From Armatimonadota bacterium (lineage in GTDB: Bacteria; Armatimonadota; Zipacnadia; Zipacnadales; JABUFB01), in contig JABUFB010000006.1 of the NCBI GenBank assembly GCA_013314775.1, positions 62,001 through 126,000 on the forward strand: 64,000 nt of DNA. The letters run 5' to 3'. A program made the position numbers and the translations under genes. The notes beneath the pieces were generated by a model. It ran no database searches. It was not told the DNA's origin and saw nothing but the letters and a program-made list of their open reading frames with translations. This document shows positions 23,552 to 32,090 of this stretch, piece after piece; position 1 is the stretch's first letter; the number at the start of each line of letters is the position of its first letter.

Positions 23552-24676
23552 GTGGACTGCGCGGATATTCCCCTTGCCGAACTCAGCCAGATGCCCTGGG
23601 CGCCGGGCGGTCCCAGGAGGCCCTATGTGGCTTTCCTGGAGGTCACCCAGCACTGCAACAACAGGTGCACCCACTGCTATGTCGACCCGGCGAACCGGAC
23701 GTCCACCGACCTTCCGCTGGACTGGTGGCTGGACCTGATGGATGCCCTGGTGGCCGAAGAGACCTTGTTCCTCGTCCTCACGGGCGGTGAACCCCTGGTG
23801 CGTCCGGATTTCCAGGACATGTACCTCGCCGCGAAACGGCGCGGGTTCGTCGTCTCGGTTTTCACCAACGCGCGGCTGGTGGATGACGCTTTGCTCGACC
23901 TGTTCCATCACTATCCACCCCGGCGCGTGCTCGTGAGCATCTACGGCGCGACACGCGAGACATACGAGAAAGTTGCGCGCGTTCCGGGCTCCTTTGACCA
24001 GGCGATCCGAGGAACGCGACGACTCAAGGATGCCGGCATTCCGCTGTACCTGAGGACAATGCTCCTGCGCAGTAACCACCACGAGTTGCCGCAGCTCCAG
24101 AGTTTGGCCGCCGAGCTGGGCGCGCAGTTCAACTTCGACGGCGCCGTCTGCCCCACCGTGGACGGCGATCCATGCGTCCTGTGCGAGCGGATGGCCCCCG
24201 AGACCCTCGTGGCCATCGAAGCCCAGGACCCCCAGCGCGTCGAGGGATGGCGCACCAGTGTCGAGGCCTTCCACCCGGAGGTCAATCGGCGCCGGTTCAA
24301 CTGCGCGGCAGGCATCTACGGTCTGCACATCACGGCGGACGGTTTCGCAATGCCTTGCCCTGGAGCGGGAACGATGCGCCGTCCCCTGGAGCGCGACGAC
24401 TTGCGCGGCAGTCTGCATCGGTTTTTTTTCGAGGAGATGCTCCCTGCCCTCCACGAATTGGACCCCAACGACTCTCCGTGCTCCCGCTGTCGACTCAGTG
24501 CCCTGTGCGGAACCTGCTCCGCAGCGCGTGAGCTGGAGACAGGCTCAAGCAGGATCCCTTCCGAATTCGGATGTCGCGTGGCTTTTCTGCGGGCACAAGC
24601 GGCAGGGATCGACGCCTTGCCCGCAGCGTATGAAGGGGAAAATACTGAGCGTCCTGATTGTCGAGGGAACAAATGA
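23552..24676 (+). CDS. radical SAM/SPASM domain protein, peptide-modifying type
   Basis: A 374-residue enzyme. The radical SAM 4Fe-4S cluster motif is Cys35-x3-Cys39-x2-Cys42 (QHCNNRCTHCYVD), followed by TGGEPL (77-82). The C-terminal SPASM-like region has Cys251, Cys269, Cys310, Cys313, Cys319, Cys322 and Cys341 in the C-gap-C-x2-C-x5-C-x2-C-gap-C order for auxiliary clusters. An extra trio (Cys200, Cys208, Cys211) lies before it. Adjacent PqqD and nucleotidyltransferase-like genes point to peptide or protein maturation. It starts at GTG 23552 with TAGGAGAGG upstream. The substrate is not identified; a short precursor was not found nearby. Confidence 0.9.
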   Translation: MDCADIPLAELSQMPWAPGGPRRPYVAFLEVTQHCNNRCTHCYVDPANRTSTDLPLDWWLDLMDALVAEETLFLVLTGGEPLVRPDFQDMYLAAKRRGFVVSVFTNARLVDDALLDLFHHYPPRRVLVSIYGATRETYEKVARVPGSFDQAIRGTRRLKDAGIPLYLRTMLLRSNHHELPQLQSLAAELGAQFNFDGAVCPTVDGDPCVLCERMAPETLVAIEAQDPQRVEGWRTSVEAFHPEVNRRRFNCAAGIYGLHITADGFAMPCPGAGTMRRPLERDDLRGSLHRFFFEEMLPALHELDPNDSPCSRCRLSALCGTCSAARELETGSSRIPSEFGCRVAFLRAQAAGIDALPAAYEGENTERPDCRGNK

Positions 24677-24806
24677 TGGGGCTGTGAGCGTTGGTTGTGG
24701 TGTAAAGGTTGTGCGCAGTTTTCATGCCTGTCGACGGCCGCACACGCGCGTCCGGCTTGAGTTTGGTCGTGATCCAGAGCGCTTGGGGCGCCGACGGATT
24801 GGAGGC

Positions 24807-24835
24807 TTGACAGGAGCCGGGCAAGCGATTAATGT
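24807..24835 (+). promoter_or_regulatory. sigma70-like promoter for the acidic-repeat lipoprotein
   Basis: TTGACA (24807-24812), a 17-bp spacer and TAATGT (24830-24835). It gives the lipoprotein its own transcript besides possible read-through from the radical SAM operon. Confidence 0.55.
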
Positions 24836-24892
24836 ACACCCGTGTCACACGGCAATGTTGCCGGAAAAGCTCGAAGGGAGGACGAAGTACTC

Positions 24893-25255
24893 ATGACGAA
24901 GGGCTACGTGTATGCCTTGCTGGCTCTTGCCCTGATCGTGGCCATGGTGCTGGCTGGCTGCCCCAAGAAGCCGGAGCCCGCTCCGACGCCCGGTCCGCCG
25001 CCCGATGCCGAAATGATGATGATGCAGGAAGGTGCCCAGCCGCCGGCCGAAGGCGAAGAGGCTGCCAAGGGCGAAGAGGCTGCTGAGGGCGAAGAAGCTG
25101 CCGAAGGCGAAGAGGCCGAAGGCGAAGAAGCTGCCGAAGGCGAAGAGGCCGAAGGCGAAGAGGCCGAAGGCGAGAAAGCTGCCGAGGGCGAAGAGGCCCC
25201 CGCAGAGGGCGAGGATGCCAAAGTCCCCGCTCCGGACGACAAGAAGGCCGAGTAA
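24893..25255 (+). CDS. lipoprotein with acidic EGEEA repeats
   Basis: A 120-residue exported lipoprotein. MTKGYVYALLALALIVAMVL followed by AGCPKK gives lipobox LAGC with Cys23 lipidated. A proline-rich spacer and four methionines (MMMM, 41-44) precede about ten near-identical EGEEA/EGEEAA units (about residues 52-108). The mature protein is therefore a strongly acidic, disordered tail, with a few lysines in variant units. It has GGGAGG upstream, its own promoter and a strong terminator, so it is probably well expressed. Possible roles are surface charge, metal binding or substrate of the upstream radical SAM/PqqD system; all are inference. Confidence 0.85.
   Translation: MTKGYVYALLALALIVAMVLAGCPKKPEPAPTPGPPPDAEMMMMQEGAQPPAEGEEAAKGEEAAEGEEAAEGEEAEGEEAAEGEEAEGEEAEGEKAAEGEEAPAEGEDAKVPAPDDKKAE
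25048..25212 (+). repeat. in-frame 15-18 bp tandem repeats (GCCGAAGGCGAAGAG)
   Basis: Units based on GCCGAAGGCGAAGAG, with or without an extra GCC/GCT codon, encode the EGEEA array. Unit length changes only by whole codons, as expected for selection on the reading frame with slippage at the DNA level. Confidence 0.85.
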
Positions 25256-25289
25256 GCTTTTCGACAGCCTGCCGCACCGACGCGAACTG

Positions 25290-25317
25290 AAGGGCCGCCA
25301 TTCATTTGGCGGCCCTT
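25290..25317 (+). terminator. Rho-independent terminator after the acidic lipoprotein
   Basis: A perfect 10-bp stem AAGGGCCGCC (25290-25299) with GGCGGCCCTT (25308-25317), an 8-base loop and a short CTGATT tail. Confidence 0.75.
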
Positions 25318-25367
25318 CTGATTAGCTGCCCAGACCTCGCGCCACACTTGCCCTGGAGGTTCCGACC

Positions 25368-26384
25368 GTGACCTCGAAGGAGATCATCCAGCGAGTCCTG
25401 GCCTTCGACAAGCCTGAGCGCATCGGCCTGACATATTCCGCCTACGCGGATGCGCCGCGTATCTGTGACACCGCCGGCGTCGGACCCTCCCCTGACCCGG
25501 ATTTCGAAGCGCGGCGCTGGGACGACGATGCCGGCGGCGAGTGCTACAACGATGAGTGGGGATGCGTGTGGCGCCGCATCAAGGGCAAGACCACCGGCGG
25601 CGAAGTTATTGAGCCACCGATCAAGTCCTGGGATGACCTCGACTCCTACCGACTCCCCACTTACGACAACCCCGCACGCTATGAGAAGGCCGCTGAATAC
25701 TGCGCAAGAACCACCGACCGCTACATCCTGGGCACCATTGCCGGCGCATGCTTCAACGCCGCCCGTTACCTGCGCAAGCTCGAAGCCTACCTGCTCGACT
25801 GCGCCGCCGAGCCTGATAATGTCCGCCGCCTGAACACCATGGTCAGCGACCTGATCCTGCGCCAAGTGGATATCTACGCGGACATCGGTGCCGATGGCGT
25901 ATTCTTCTGCGAAGACTGGGGCACCCAGGAGCGCCTTCTGGTCAGCCCCCGCATGTGGGACGACCTCTTTCGCGAGACCTTCCAGCGCCTCATCGACCGC
26001 GCTCACGCTCGCGGCCTCACCGTCTGGATGCACTCCTGCGGCTACGTCCGCGATATCATCCCCCACCTCGTAGACATGGGCATGGACGTCCTGCAGTTTG
26101 ACCAGCCCGAGCTCCACGGCCTGGAATGGCTTGCGCAGTTCTCCGGGCGTGTCACCTACTGGTGCCCGGTGGACATCCAGCGCATCCTGCCCACTGGTGA
26201 TGAGGAGTTGATCAAGTCCCGCGCGCGCGACATGGTGCGCATCCTCGGCGGTTGCGGTGGAGGATTCATCGCCAAAGACTATCCGGACAACCACTCCATC
26301 GGCTGCGATCCGCTCTGGCAGCACTGGGGTTACGAGGAGTTCCTGCGCGTTGGGCGCTATGAGGACGGGCGACTTGTTGACTAG
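25368..26384 (+). CDS. URO-D-fold protein with MtaA-like HxC metal motif
   Basis: A 338-residue TIM-barrel protein of the URO-D superfamily. The strand GLTVWMHSCGYVRDIIPHLV carries His222-x-Cys224-Gly, the zinc-binding motif of MtaA/CmuA-type methyltransferases, and GGCGGGF near residue 304 could give the second Cys ligand. It is therefore a better candidate for a corrinoid- or thiol-dependent methyltransferase than the other two paralogues in this window. Start GTG 25368 has CTGGAGG upstream. It begins a three-gene operon with a second URO-D-like gene and a DUF6785-like membrane protein. The methyl donor is unknown, and no corrinoid protein gene lies in the window. Confidence 0.85.
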   Translation: MTSKEIIQRVLAFDKPERIGLTYSAYADAPRICDTAGVGPSPDPDFEARRWDDDAGGECYNDEWGCVWRRIKGKTTGGEVIEPPIKSWDDLDSYRLPTYDNPARYEKAAEYCARTTDRYILGTIAGACFNAARYLRKLEAYLLDCAAEPDNVRRLNTMVSDLILRQVDIYADIGADGVFFCEDWGTQERLLVSPRMWDDLFRETFQRLIDRAHARGLTVWMHSCGYVRDIIPHLVDMGMDVLQFDQPELHGLEWLAQFSGRVTYWCPVDIQRILPTGDEELIKSRARDMVRILGGCGGGFIAKDYPDNHSIGCDPLWQHWGYEEFLRVGRYEDGRLVD

Positions 26385-26414
26385 TCTGTCACAAGCAGAG
26401 AGGGAATTGCGACG

Positions 26415-27566
26415 ATGACTGCACGCCAGCGCGTGGCTTGCGCTTTTGACAATAAGCCGTACGACCGCGTCCCCATCTACCAGGCCGGCTTCTCAGCCAC
26501 GGTGGCCTCACAGATTCTCGGCCGCGAGGCATACGTGGGCGGTGGTAGAGCCCAGTACCTCGAAGCACGGGCCGTCTGGGAAGGCGAGGACGCCCACGCA
26601 GAGTACCTGGAACGCGCCTGGAGCGATGCCGTTGAGCTGTGCCGCATGCTGGAGCTTGATGTCGTGCGCACGGTCTACTGGCGCATGCCCGAGAAGCCCA
26701 CGCGCCGCATTGATGAACTGACTTTCTTCTACGGTTCCGAAGAGGGCAAGTGGCGGGTCATGCGCCACGACCCCGATTCCGAGCTGTATCAGGTCATCGA
26801 CCGAAGCCCCGAGCCGGAACCGACCCTCGAAGACCTCGAACGCAGCGTCGCTGCCTTCGAAGAATCCAGTGAAGCCTACCAGCCGAACCCGTCCATGTTC
26901 GCCGACACCTTGCGCACCATGGAAGAGTTCGGCGAAGATGGAGTCCCCTATGGTGGCGGCGGCGTGGGACTGGCAATCCCCCGGGACCGCATCTGGCTGG
27001 AAGCCGTAGCCTTACGCCCGAACCTTGTGCTCCGGTACCTCAACTCGATGGCCGAGCGCTCTGCCCGCAATGCAAAGATGGCCGGAGAGCTGGGCGTCCG
27101 TTACTGCTACGGAGGTGGCGATTTTGCCTCGGCCACGGGACCCTTCATCTCGCCGCGCTCCTTCCACGAACTGATGCTGCCTGGCCTGCAGAGAATCTCC
27201 CGGGCCTGCACGGAAGCCGGGGTGCTCCACGGGTTCGCCAGCGACGGCGACCTGTGGCCGGTCGCCGAGGACCTCTTCGGCAATTCCGGCGTCCGGTTCT
27301 TCTACGAAGTCGATGAGGCCGCCGGGATGGACCTACGGAGGCTCAGGGAAACCTTCGAGCATCTCACGCTGCTGGGAGGGGTGAACTCGGCCACGCTGCA
27401 CCGGGGGAGCGTGGAAGACGTGGTTAGCGAGACCCGACGCGCTCTGGATGCCGCAAAGCAGTTTGGCGGCTGCATCGTGGGCTGCTCCAATCAGATCGTC
27501 GCGGGGACGCCCATCGAGAACTTCTGGGCGATGATGGAAGTCCTGCACAACGAGCGCGATTGCTGA
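26415..27566 (+). CDS. URO-D-fold protein, divergent paralogue
   Basis: A 383-residue protein of the URO-D superfamily (MTARQRVACAFDNKPYDRVP start, FISPRSFHELMLPGLQRISR helix, LLGGVNSATLHRGSVEDVVS end). The metal-ligand strand reads GVLHGFASDGD, so the HxC motif is replaced by His-Gly-Phe plus Asp. It lies 30 bp after the HxC-containing paralogue, so the two may form a heteromer or act in sequence. The reaction is unknown; decarboxylation of uroporphyrinogen is unlikely. Confidence 0.82.
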   Translation: MTARQRVACAFDNKPYDRVPIYQAGFSATVASQILGREAYVGGGRAQYLEARAVWEGEDAHAEYLERAWSDAVELCRMLELDVVRTVYWRMPEKPTRRIDELTFFYGSEEGKWRVMRHDPDSELYQVIDRSPEPEPTLEDLERSVAAFEESSEAYQPNPSMFADTLRTMEEFGEDGVPYGGGGVGLAIPRDRIWLEAVALRPNLVLRYLNSMAERSARNAKMAGELGVRYCYGGGDFASATGPFISPRSFHELMLPGLQRISRACTEAGVLHGFASDGDLWPVAEDLFGNSGVRFFYEVDEAAGMDLRRLRETFEHLTLLGGVNSATLHRGSVEDVVSETRRALDAAKQFGGCIVGCSNQIVAGTPIENFWAMMEVLHNERDC

Positions 27567-27588
27567 CCTGGAGGATCGCTGCCGCCCA

Positions 27589-29559
27589 ATGCAGAAGGCG
27601 AACCAGGACCTGAAGTTTGGCGCGAACGCCGGCACGCCCCGCGCAGGAGCATTGGCCCGCACCTGGATCATCGCGATGGTCATGGTGCTGGCCGTGGCTG
27701 CAGGCGGCGCTTTCTCAGCGCTGGTACGCTACGACCTCGTGGGTTTCGGGCACCTGCCGCGCTCCGCGCTGTTCTTGTGTTTCCTGCTGCTGCTGGTGAA
27801 TGTGGTCTCGCGGAAAGCCTTCGGGAAACGCGTGCTGGACTCGCGCCAGCTTGTTTACGTCTTCATCGCCATCATGGTGATGTCCGGATTCCCCGGCCAG
27901 CAACTCGTGACTTATCTCTATATTGGCCTGGTAGGCCCGCAACACTACGCAAGCCCCGAGAACAAATACGTTGAGACGTTCTTCGAGTACTTCCCCGAAT
28001 GGATCGTGCCCTCCAAGGACCCCGACCACCCCGCGGTGCGCTGGGCTTTCTACGGGGTGCCGCCGGGCCGGTCAATCCCCTGGGAGAGCTGGATCATCCC
28101 TCTCGCCGTCTGGACGCCGTACGTGGTAGCCATTCTCATCCTGGGGGCAACCGCCGTGGCCCTCCTGCGCAGGCGCTGGGCGGACGAGGAACACATGCTC
28201 TTCCCGCTGGCGCAGATACCCGTGGAGATGCTCACGTACGAATCCGAACGCGCCGCTTTCCCCGCGGTCTTCCGCACCTGGCTATTTTGGGCCGCCTTCG
28301 CCATTCCGGTCGTTCTGTACTCGAAAAATGCACTGCATTACTATTTCCCGGGCATTCCCGAGACCGACCTCACGCCCGACATCGGCCTGGTCTTCCGGGA
28401 CCGCCCGTGGAACATGCTCAACTATTTCCCGTACCACTACTATTTCGAGATGATGGGGATCACCTATCTCGTCAGCGACGAGATGGCCTTCAGCCTCTGG
28501 TTTTTCTGGATCTTCCGGCGCATCGGCTCGGTTTTTCGGGAGATGATGGGCCTGACCAACCATCCCGATTTCTTTCTCCACCAGGGCTACGGTGCCTACA
28601 CCCTCCTTGCCATCATCTACCTGTGGTATGCCCGACATTCCCTGAAACAGATCGCACGCAAGGCGGTCTTCGGGACGGGGGATTTCGACGAAAGCCGCGA
28701 GCCCATGTCCGCCCGGGGTATGTTCTTCGGCTTTGTCGGGTCTCTGGGAACGATCATCATCTGGGGGCATCTCATCGGCGCGGACTGGTGGGGCTCCCTG
28801 GCACTGATGACGGTTTACATGATCTCCGTCGTGGTGCTGACGCGCATCGTCTCGGAAGCGGGGGTCTTCGCGGTCTGGACGCCCTTCGGCAACCAGGAGA
28901 AGTTCATTACCCAGATTCTCGGGACCCACACCCTCGGGCCACGGAACATCACCGCCTTGTCTTTCATGGGTTACAAGATCCGCGATACTGCGTCCCTCAC
29001 CGCAGCGAACGTCATCCAGGGATACAAAATGGCGGACCTCGCGTGGCTCAAGCCCCGCACGGTCTGGGCGGTGACCCTGACCTCCCTGCTCCTTGCGTTG
29101 TTCGCGTCACATCCAACGTCCCTCTACGCCATCTATAGCCACAGCATACCGGGGCTAGGCTGGTGGCCGCGAGGTTCGGGCGCCGCACTGGGCCGCGATA
29201 TCAGCTCGCTGATCCTGGCCAATCAGCCCTTCACGCCGGGCAATTATGGGAACATGGTCCTGGGGGCGGCGACAGTAGTTTTCCTGAACTTCATGCGCCA
29301 GAGGTTCCTTTGGTGGCCCTTCCACCCGCTTGCTTTCACGGCGCTCATGGGCCCGACATGGATGGGCGACCGCTACGGGTACTCAATCTTCCTGGGGTGG
29401 ATTGTGCGCCGCATCACCCAGCGTTTCGGGGGCTACAAAGCGTATCGTGCGGGGCGCGCAGCGGCAGTGGGGATGATTGTGGGCAACGCGGTGGTGTTGC
29501 TCACCTGGTCGATCGTGCACTACTTCCGGCCCATTGCGGGTGTGCTGATCATTGAGTGA
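27589..29559 (+). CDS. DUF6785-like multispanning membrane protein
   Basis: A 656-residue integral membrane protein with about fourteen hydrophobic segments, similar in layout to the DUF6784/DUF6785 family and distantly to oligopeptide (OPT) transporters. Recognisable stretches are AEEHMLFPLAQIPVEML-like (here ADEEHMLFPLAQIPVEMLTY), RIVSEAGVFAVWTPFGNQEK and the C-terminal GNYGNMVLGAATVVFLNFMR. Family members are frequent in Armatimonadota and Planctomycetota beside URO-D-like genes. It may import the compound used by the upstream URO-D-like proteins (inference). No ATPase is present, so transport would be secondary. Confidence 0.78.
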   Translation: MQKANQDLKFGANAGTPRAGALARTWIIAMVMVLAVAAGGAFSALVRYDLVGFGHLPRSALFLCFLLLLVNVVSRKAFGKRVLDSRQLVYVFIAIMVMSGFPGQQLVTYLYIGLVGPQHYASPENKYVETFFEYFPEWIVPSKDPDHPAVRWAFYGVPPGRSIPWESWIIPLAVWTPYVVAILILGATAVALLRRRWADEEHMLFPLAQIPVEMLTYESERAAFPAVFRTWLFWAAFAIPVVLYSKNALHYYFPGIPETDLTPDIGLVFRDRPWNMLNYFPYHYYFEMMGITYLVSDEMAFSLWFFWIFRRIGSVFREMMGLTNHPDFFLHQGYGAYTLLAIIYLWYARHSLKQIARKAVFGTGDFDESREPMSARGMFFGFVGSLGTIIIWGHLIGADWWGSLALMTVYMISVVVLTRIVSEAGVFAVWTPFGNQEKFITQILGTHTLGPRNITALSFMGYKIRDTASLTAANVIQGYKMADLAWLKPRTVWAVTLTSLLLALFASHPTSLYAIYSHSIPGLGWWPRGSGAALGRDISSLILANQPFTPGNYGNMVLGAATVVFLNFMRQRFLWWPFHPLAFTALMGPTWMGDRYGYSIFLGWIVRRITQRFGGYKAYRAGRAAAVGMIVGNAVVLLTWSIVHYFRPIAGVLIIE

Positions 29560-29563
29560 CGAA

Positions 29564-29613
29564 CAGGGACGACCGCCTGTCTCCCATGGTGACGGGAATG
29601 GAGGTCGTCCCTG
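29564..29613. terminator. hairpin between convergent transport and pdxS genes
   Basis: CAGGGACGACC (29564-29574) pairs perfectly with GGTCGTCCCTG (29603-29613); the intervening bases can form a small inner hairpin around TCCC/GGGA. Confidence 0.65.
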
Positions 29614-29652
29614 ATAGTACTTGCTCGATGCCGAAAGTCCGGCTGACCCGCG

Positions 29653-30549
29653 CTACCAGCCCCGCGTTGCCAGCCGGTCCTCATCCGGCAATGCGCGAAC
29701 GTCGATGCCCGGCATAGCCGCGCCCTCCAGGCCCCGCGTGGCCTTTGCAACCTCCACCGGGTCCTCGAAGTACGTGGTTGCGTGAACGATGGCTTTCGCG
29801 CGCGCCGCCGGGTCCTCGCTCTTGAAGATCCCGCTGCCCACGAACACGCTCTCCGCGCCAAGCTGCATCATGAGTGCGGCGTCGGCCGGGGTGGCGATGC
29901 CGCCTGCCGAGAAGTTCGGGACCGGAAGCTTGCCGGTCTTGCTGACTTCGCGCACCAGGTCGAAAGGTGCGCCCATGTTCTTTGCCTCCGTCATCAGTTC
30001 ATCATCGCGCAGGCCCTTGAGCCGCTCGATGCCCTGGATGACGGCTCGCATGTGGCGGGTAGCCTCGACGATGTTGCCGCTGCCGGCCTCGCCCTTGGTG
30101 CGGATCATGGCAGCGCCCTCGCCGATACGGCGCAAGGCCTCGGCGAGATTGGTGCAGCCACAGACGAAGGGGACCTTGAAGTCGTGCTTCCAGACGTGAT
30201 AGCTCTCGTCAGCCGGGGTGAGGACCTCGCTCTCATCAATGAAGTCCACCCCGATGGCCTCCAGCACCTGGGCCTCGGCGAAATGTCCAATGCGACACTT
30301 TGCCATGACCGGGATGGTCACGGCCTCCATGATATCCTCGATAACCTTCAGGTCGGCCATGCGCGCAACCCCGCCTTCGCGGCGGATGTCGGCCGGCACG
30401 CGCTCCAGAGCCATGACGGACACCGCGCCCGCGTCCTCGGCGATCTTGGCCTGCTCGGGGTTGGTCACGTCCATGATGACTCCGCCGCGAAGCATCTCGG
30501 CGAGCCCGACCTTGTTTCTCCAGGTTGACATCTCGGTGTTCTCAGACAT
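29653..30549 (-). CDS. pdxS: pyridoxal 5'-phosphate synthase subunit PdxS
   Basis: A 298-residue TIM barrel that builds PLP from ribose 5-phosphate, glyceraldehyde 3-phosphate and ammonia. Highly conserved segments are [32 protein letters not shown]-like ([20 protein letters not shown]), the [20 protein letters not shown] block and the C-terminal [20 protein letters not shown]. The glutaminase partner pdxT, often adjacent, is not in this window. Start 30549 is the family start and has GGAGGAG about 9 bases upstream. Confidence 0.97.
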   Translation of the reverse strand: MSENTEMSTWRNKVGLAEMLRGGVIMDVTNPEQAKIAEDAGAVSVMALERVPADIRREGGVARMADLKVIEDIMEAVTIPVMAKCRIGHFAEAQVLEAIGVDFIDESEVLTPADESYHVWKHDFKVPFVCGCTNLAEALRRIGEGAAMIRTKGEAGSGNIVEATRHMRAVIQGIERLKGLRDDELMTEAKNMGAPFDLVREVSKTGKLPVPNFSAGGIATPADAALMMQLGAESVFVGSGIFKSEDPAARAKAIVHATTYFEDPVEVAKATRGLEGAAMPGIDVRALPDEDRLATRGW

Positions 30550-30618
30550 CGTTTTCTCCTCCAAAAACCTTGCCGCTACTTCCGTCGCCCGCTGCTGGGA
30601 CGATCTTGGTGGAAGGGC

Positions 30619-30647
30619 ATTGTACTCCATGGGCAGGCGGCCTGCAA
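30619..30647 (-). promoter_or_regulatory. sigma70-like promoter for pdxS
   Basis: On the minus strand, TTGCAG (30647-30642), a 17-bp spacer and TACAAT (30624-30619), 70 bp upstream of the start codon. Confidence 0.7.
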
Positions 30648-30737
30648 CCGCGACAAACACCCCAGATCCCATCCCGCGAGATCCGGAATGGACGCCGGTT
30701 GATGGTATCAACGCCCTGGAGTAACCGACAGCCTCCG

Positions 30738-31646
30738 CTACGGCACTGATGGCGGCGTGGGCGAAGTCACGAAGGGGATCACCGCACTCTTCACCCAGCC
30801 GCTCTCGGTGCCGCAGGTAGGCTCTGCCTGACCGCTTTTCCGCGCGCATACCACCCAGTAATAGTTCGTGCTTCCCTTCAGAGCGCTGGTGGATGCGGGG
30901 CTGTAGGTCCATGCCCCGAAAGTCCCGACGGAGTAGACCACGGGCGACTGCACAATCGGCTGGCCCGTTGCGCTGGAGTTGCTGTAGACCCGCACCTGGT
31001 ACTCATCGGCCCCTGTGGAGTTGTTCCAGTTGAATGCCACAGCGCGCGGGTTCACGGTGGACATGGAAGTCGGTCTTGTTCCCGTGGGGGCCAGGAAGTA
31101 GGTCACCGGTCCCTGTGGCGCGCTGGCCTCACTCAGGGCAGTAGGTGGATCGACGTCAAGGTCGTCGGATGCTGCGGTGGAAATTGGGGGGGCTGACGAG
31201 TTCGGCGGCGCGATAACCCGGGCACGATAGTAGTAAGTCTGGCCCACAGCTACGCCGGGGTGGGTGTAGGTCGCGGAAATCGAACCGTCCTCCTCATTGC
31301 CTCGGTAGAGGTAAGTGAAGTCGCGTGAGAAGGCGACGAGGGGATGGTTCGTCTGAGTGTCCTCGTAGACCGGCAGATCCTCGCCGTCGATGATGTCGAT
31401 CAGTGCCTCCTGCGCGGCGTTGAAACCGTAGAACTGACCCCGGAACACGAGCCACGCGATGACCGTTGTCGTGCTGTTCTCGCGCCAGCCCATGCGGATC
31501 ACCGGCGGATCGCCAGGAGCGGCCTGATACAGATGGGCGGACTTGACCTGGCTCGAAGAAGCTTCCTCGTCGGAACTGCCACATCCCGTGAGCCACAGGA
31601 TGACTGCGCCCAGAAGCAGCAGGGGCACGGGTCGAAAGACTGCCAT
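30738..31646 (-). CDS. predicted lipoprotein with fibronectin-III-like region
   Basis: A 302-residue exported protein with a lipoprotein signal ([20 protein letters not shown], then GCGSS; lipobox LTGC). The mature part is Ser/Thr/Pro-rich with beta-strand character. Segments [20 protein letters not shown], then [12 protein letters not shown] and [13 protein letters not shown], have the Y-x-Y-R-V pattern of fibronectin type III repeats, perhaps two copies. No enzymatic motif is seen. Start 31646 is chosen for its AGGAGG upstream and because it opens the signal peptide. Probably a surface or adhesion protein. Confidence 0.75.
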   Translation of the reverse strand: MAVFRPVPLLLLGAVILWLTGCGSSDEEASSSQVKSAHLYQAAPGDPPVIRMGWRENSTTTVIAWLVFRGQFYGFNAAQEALIDIIDGEDLPVYEDTQTNHPLVAFSRDFTYLYRGNEEDGSISATYTHPGVAVGQTYYYRARVIAPPNSSAPPISTAASDDLDVDPPTALSEASAPQGPVTYFLAPTGTRPTSMSTVNPRAVAFNWNNSTGADEYQVRVYSNSSATGQPIVQSPVVYSVGTFGAWTYSPASTSALKGSTNYYWVVCARKSGQAEPTCGTESGWVKSAVIPFVTSPTPPSVP

Positions 31647-31894
31647 CGGTCCGACCTCCTTTGTGTCCGGACTAGCTCGCTCCGGTAGTCCAGTGTCCCC
31701 CCGGATACGCATTAGAACATAATACCATGCATCGTAGTTTCATAGGATGATGCAGCGCGGTCAGGGGTGCGTTTCGGTCTTCCAGCCATCAGCGCGTGAT
31801 CTGATCGCTGACTCAAGCTCGTCTGGGCCCACTGTGATCATCCGCTCTCCGCTAGAAACGAGTTCCGCTTTCCAAGCGTGTCAGGATCGCGTCG

Positions 31895-32090
31895 GTGGGC
31901 TTTTTGCCTCCAAGCCCGCGGAGTCGGCGACAGCCTGTCGCCGGGGCGGAAGCCCCCGTATTGCCGCCCCGCGATGCATCTCGAGCCCCTAACGGGGGCG
32001 ACAGGCGACGGTTTCATCCGAAGGCCGACAGCACACGAGGCAGCCTCGCATCCTGCAAGACCGATGGTCTCGCCCTGCGGCTTGGTTATG
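31895..32090 (+). repeat. dispersed intergenic repeat, copy C, interrupted from its promoter by an IS
   Basis: The block GCCGGGGCGGAAGC, then GTATTGCCGCCCC and GGGGGCGACAGGC, matches the middle of copy B. The end block CATCCTGCAAGACCGATGG matches copy A. Before the IS inserted, this edge would have lain directly upstream of the promoter now at 33549. The left boundary is approximate; 31647-31894 holds nothing I can name apart from the leader of the upstream lipoprotein gene. Confidence 0.7.
32074..32090 (+). repeat. left target-site duplication of the IS (17 bp)
   Basis: CCTGCGGCTTGGTTATG, identical to 33531-33547. Confidence 0.9.

Noticed and set aside
24677-24892. Possible short RiPP precursor between the radical SAM gene and the lipoprotein
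   Set aside because: No short frame with a ribosome site and a leader/core-like peptide was found; the region holds the lipoprotein promoter.
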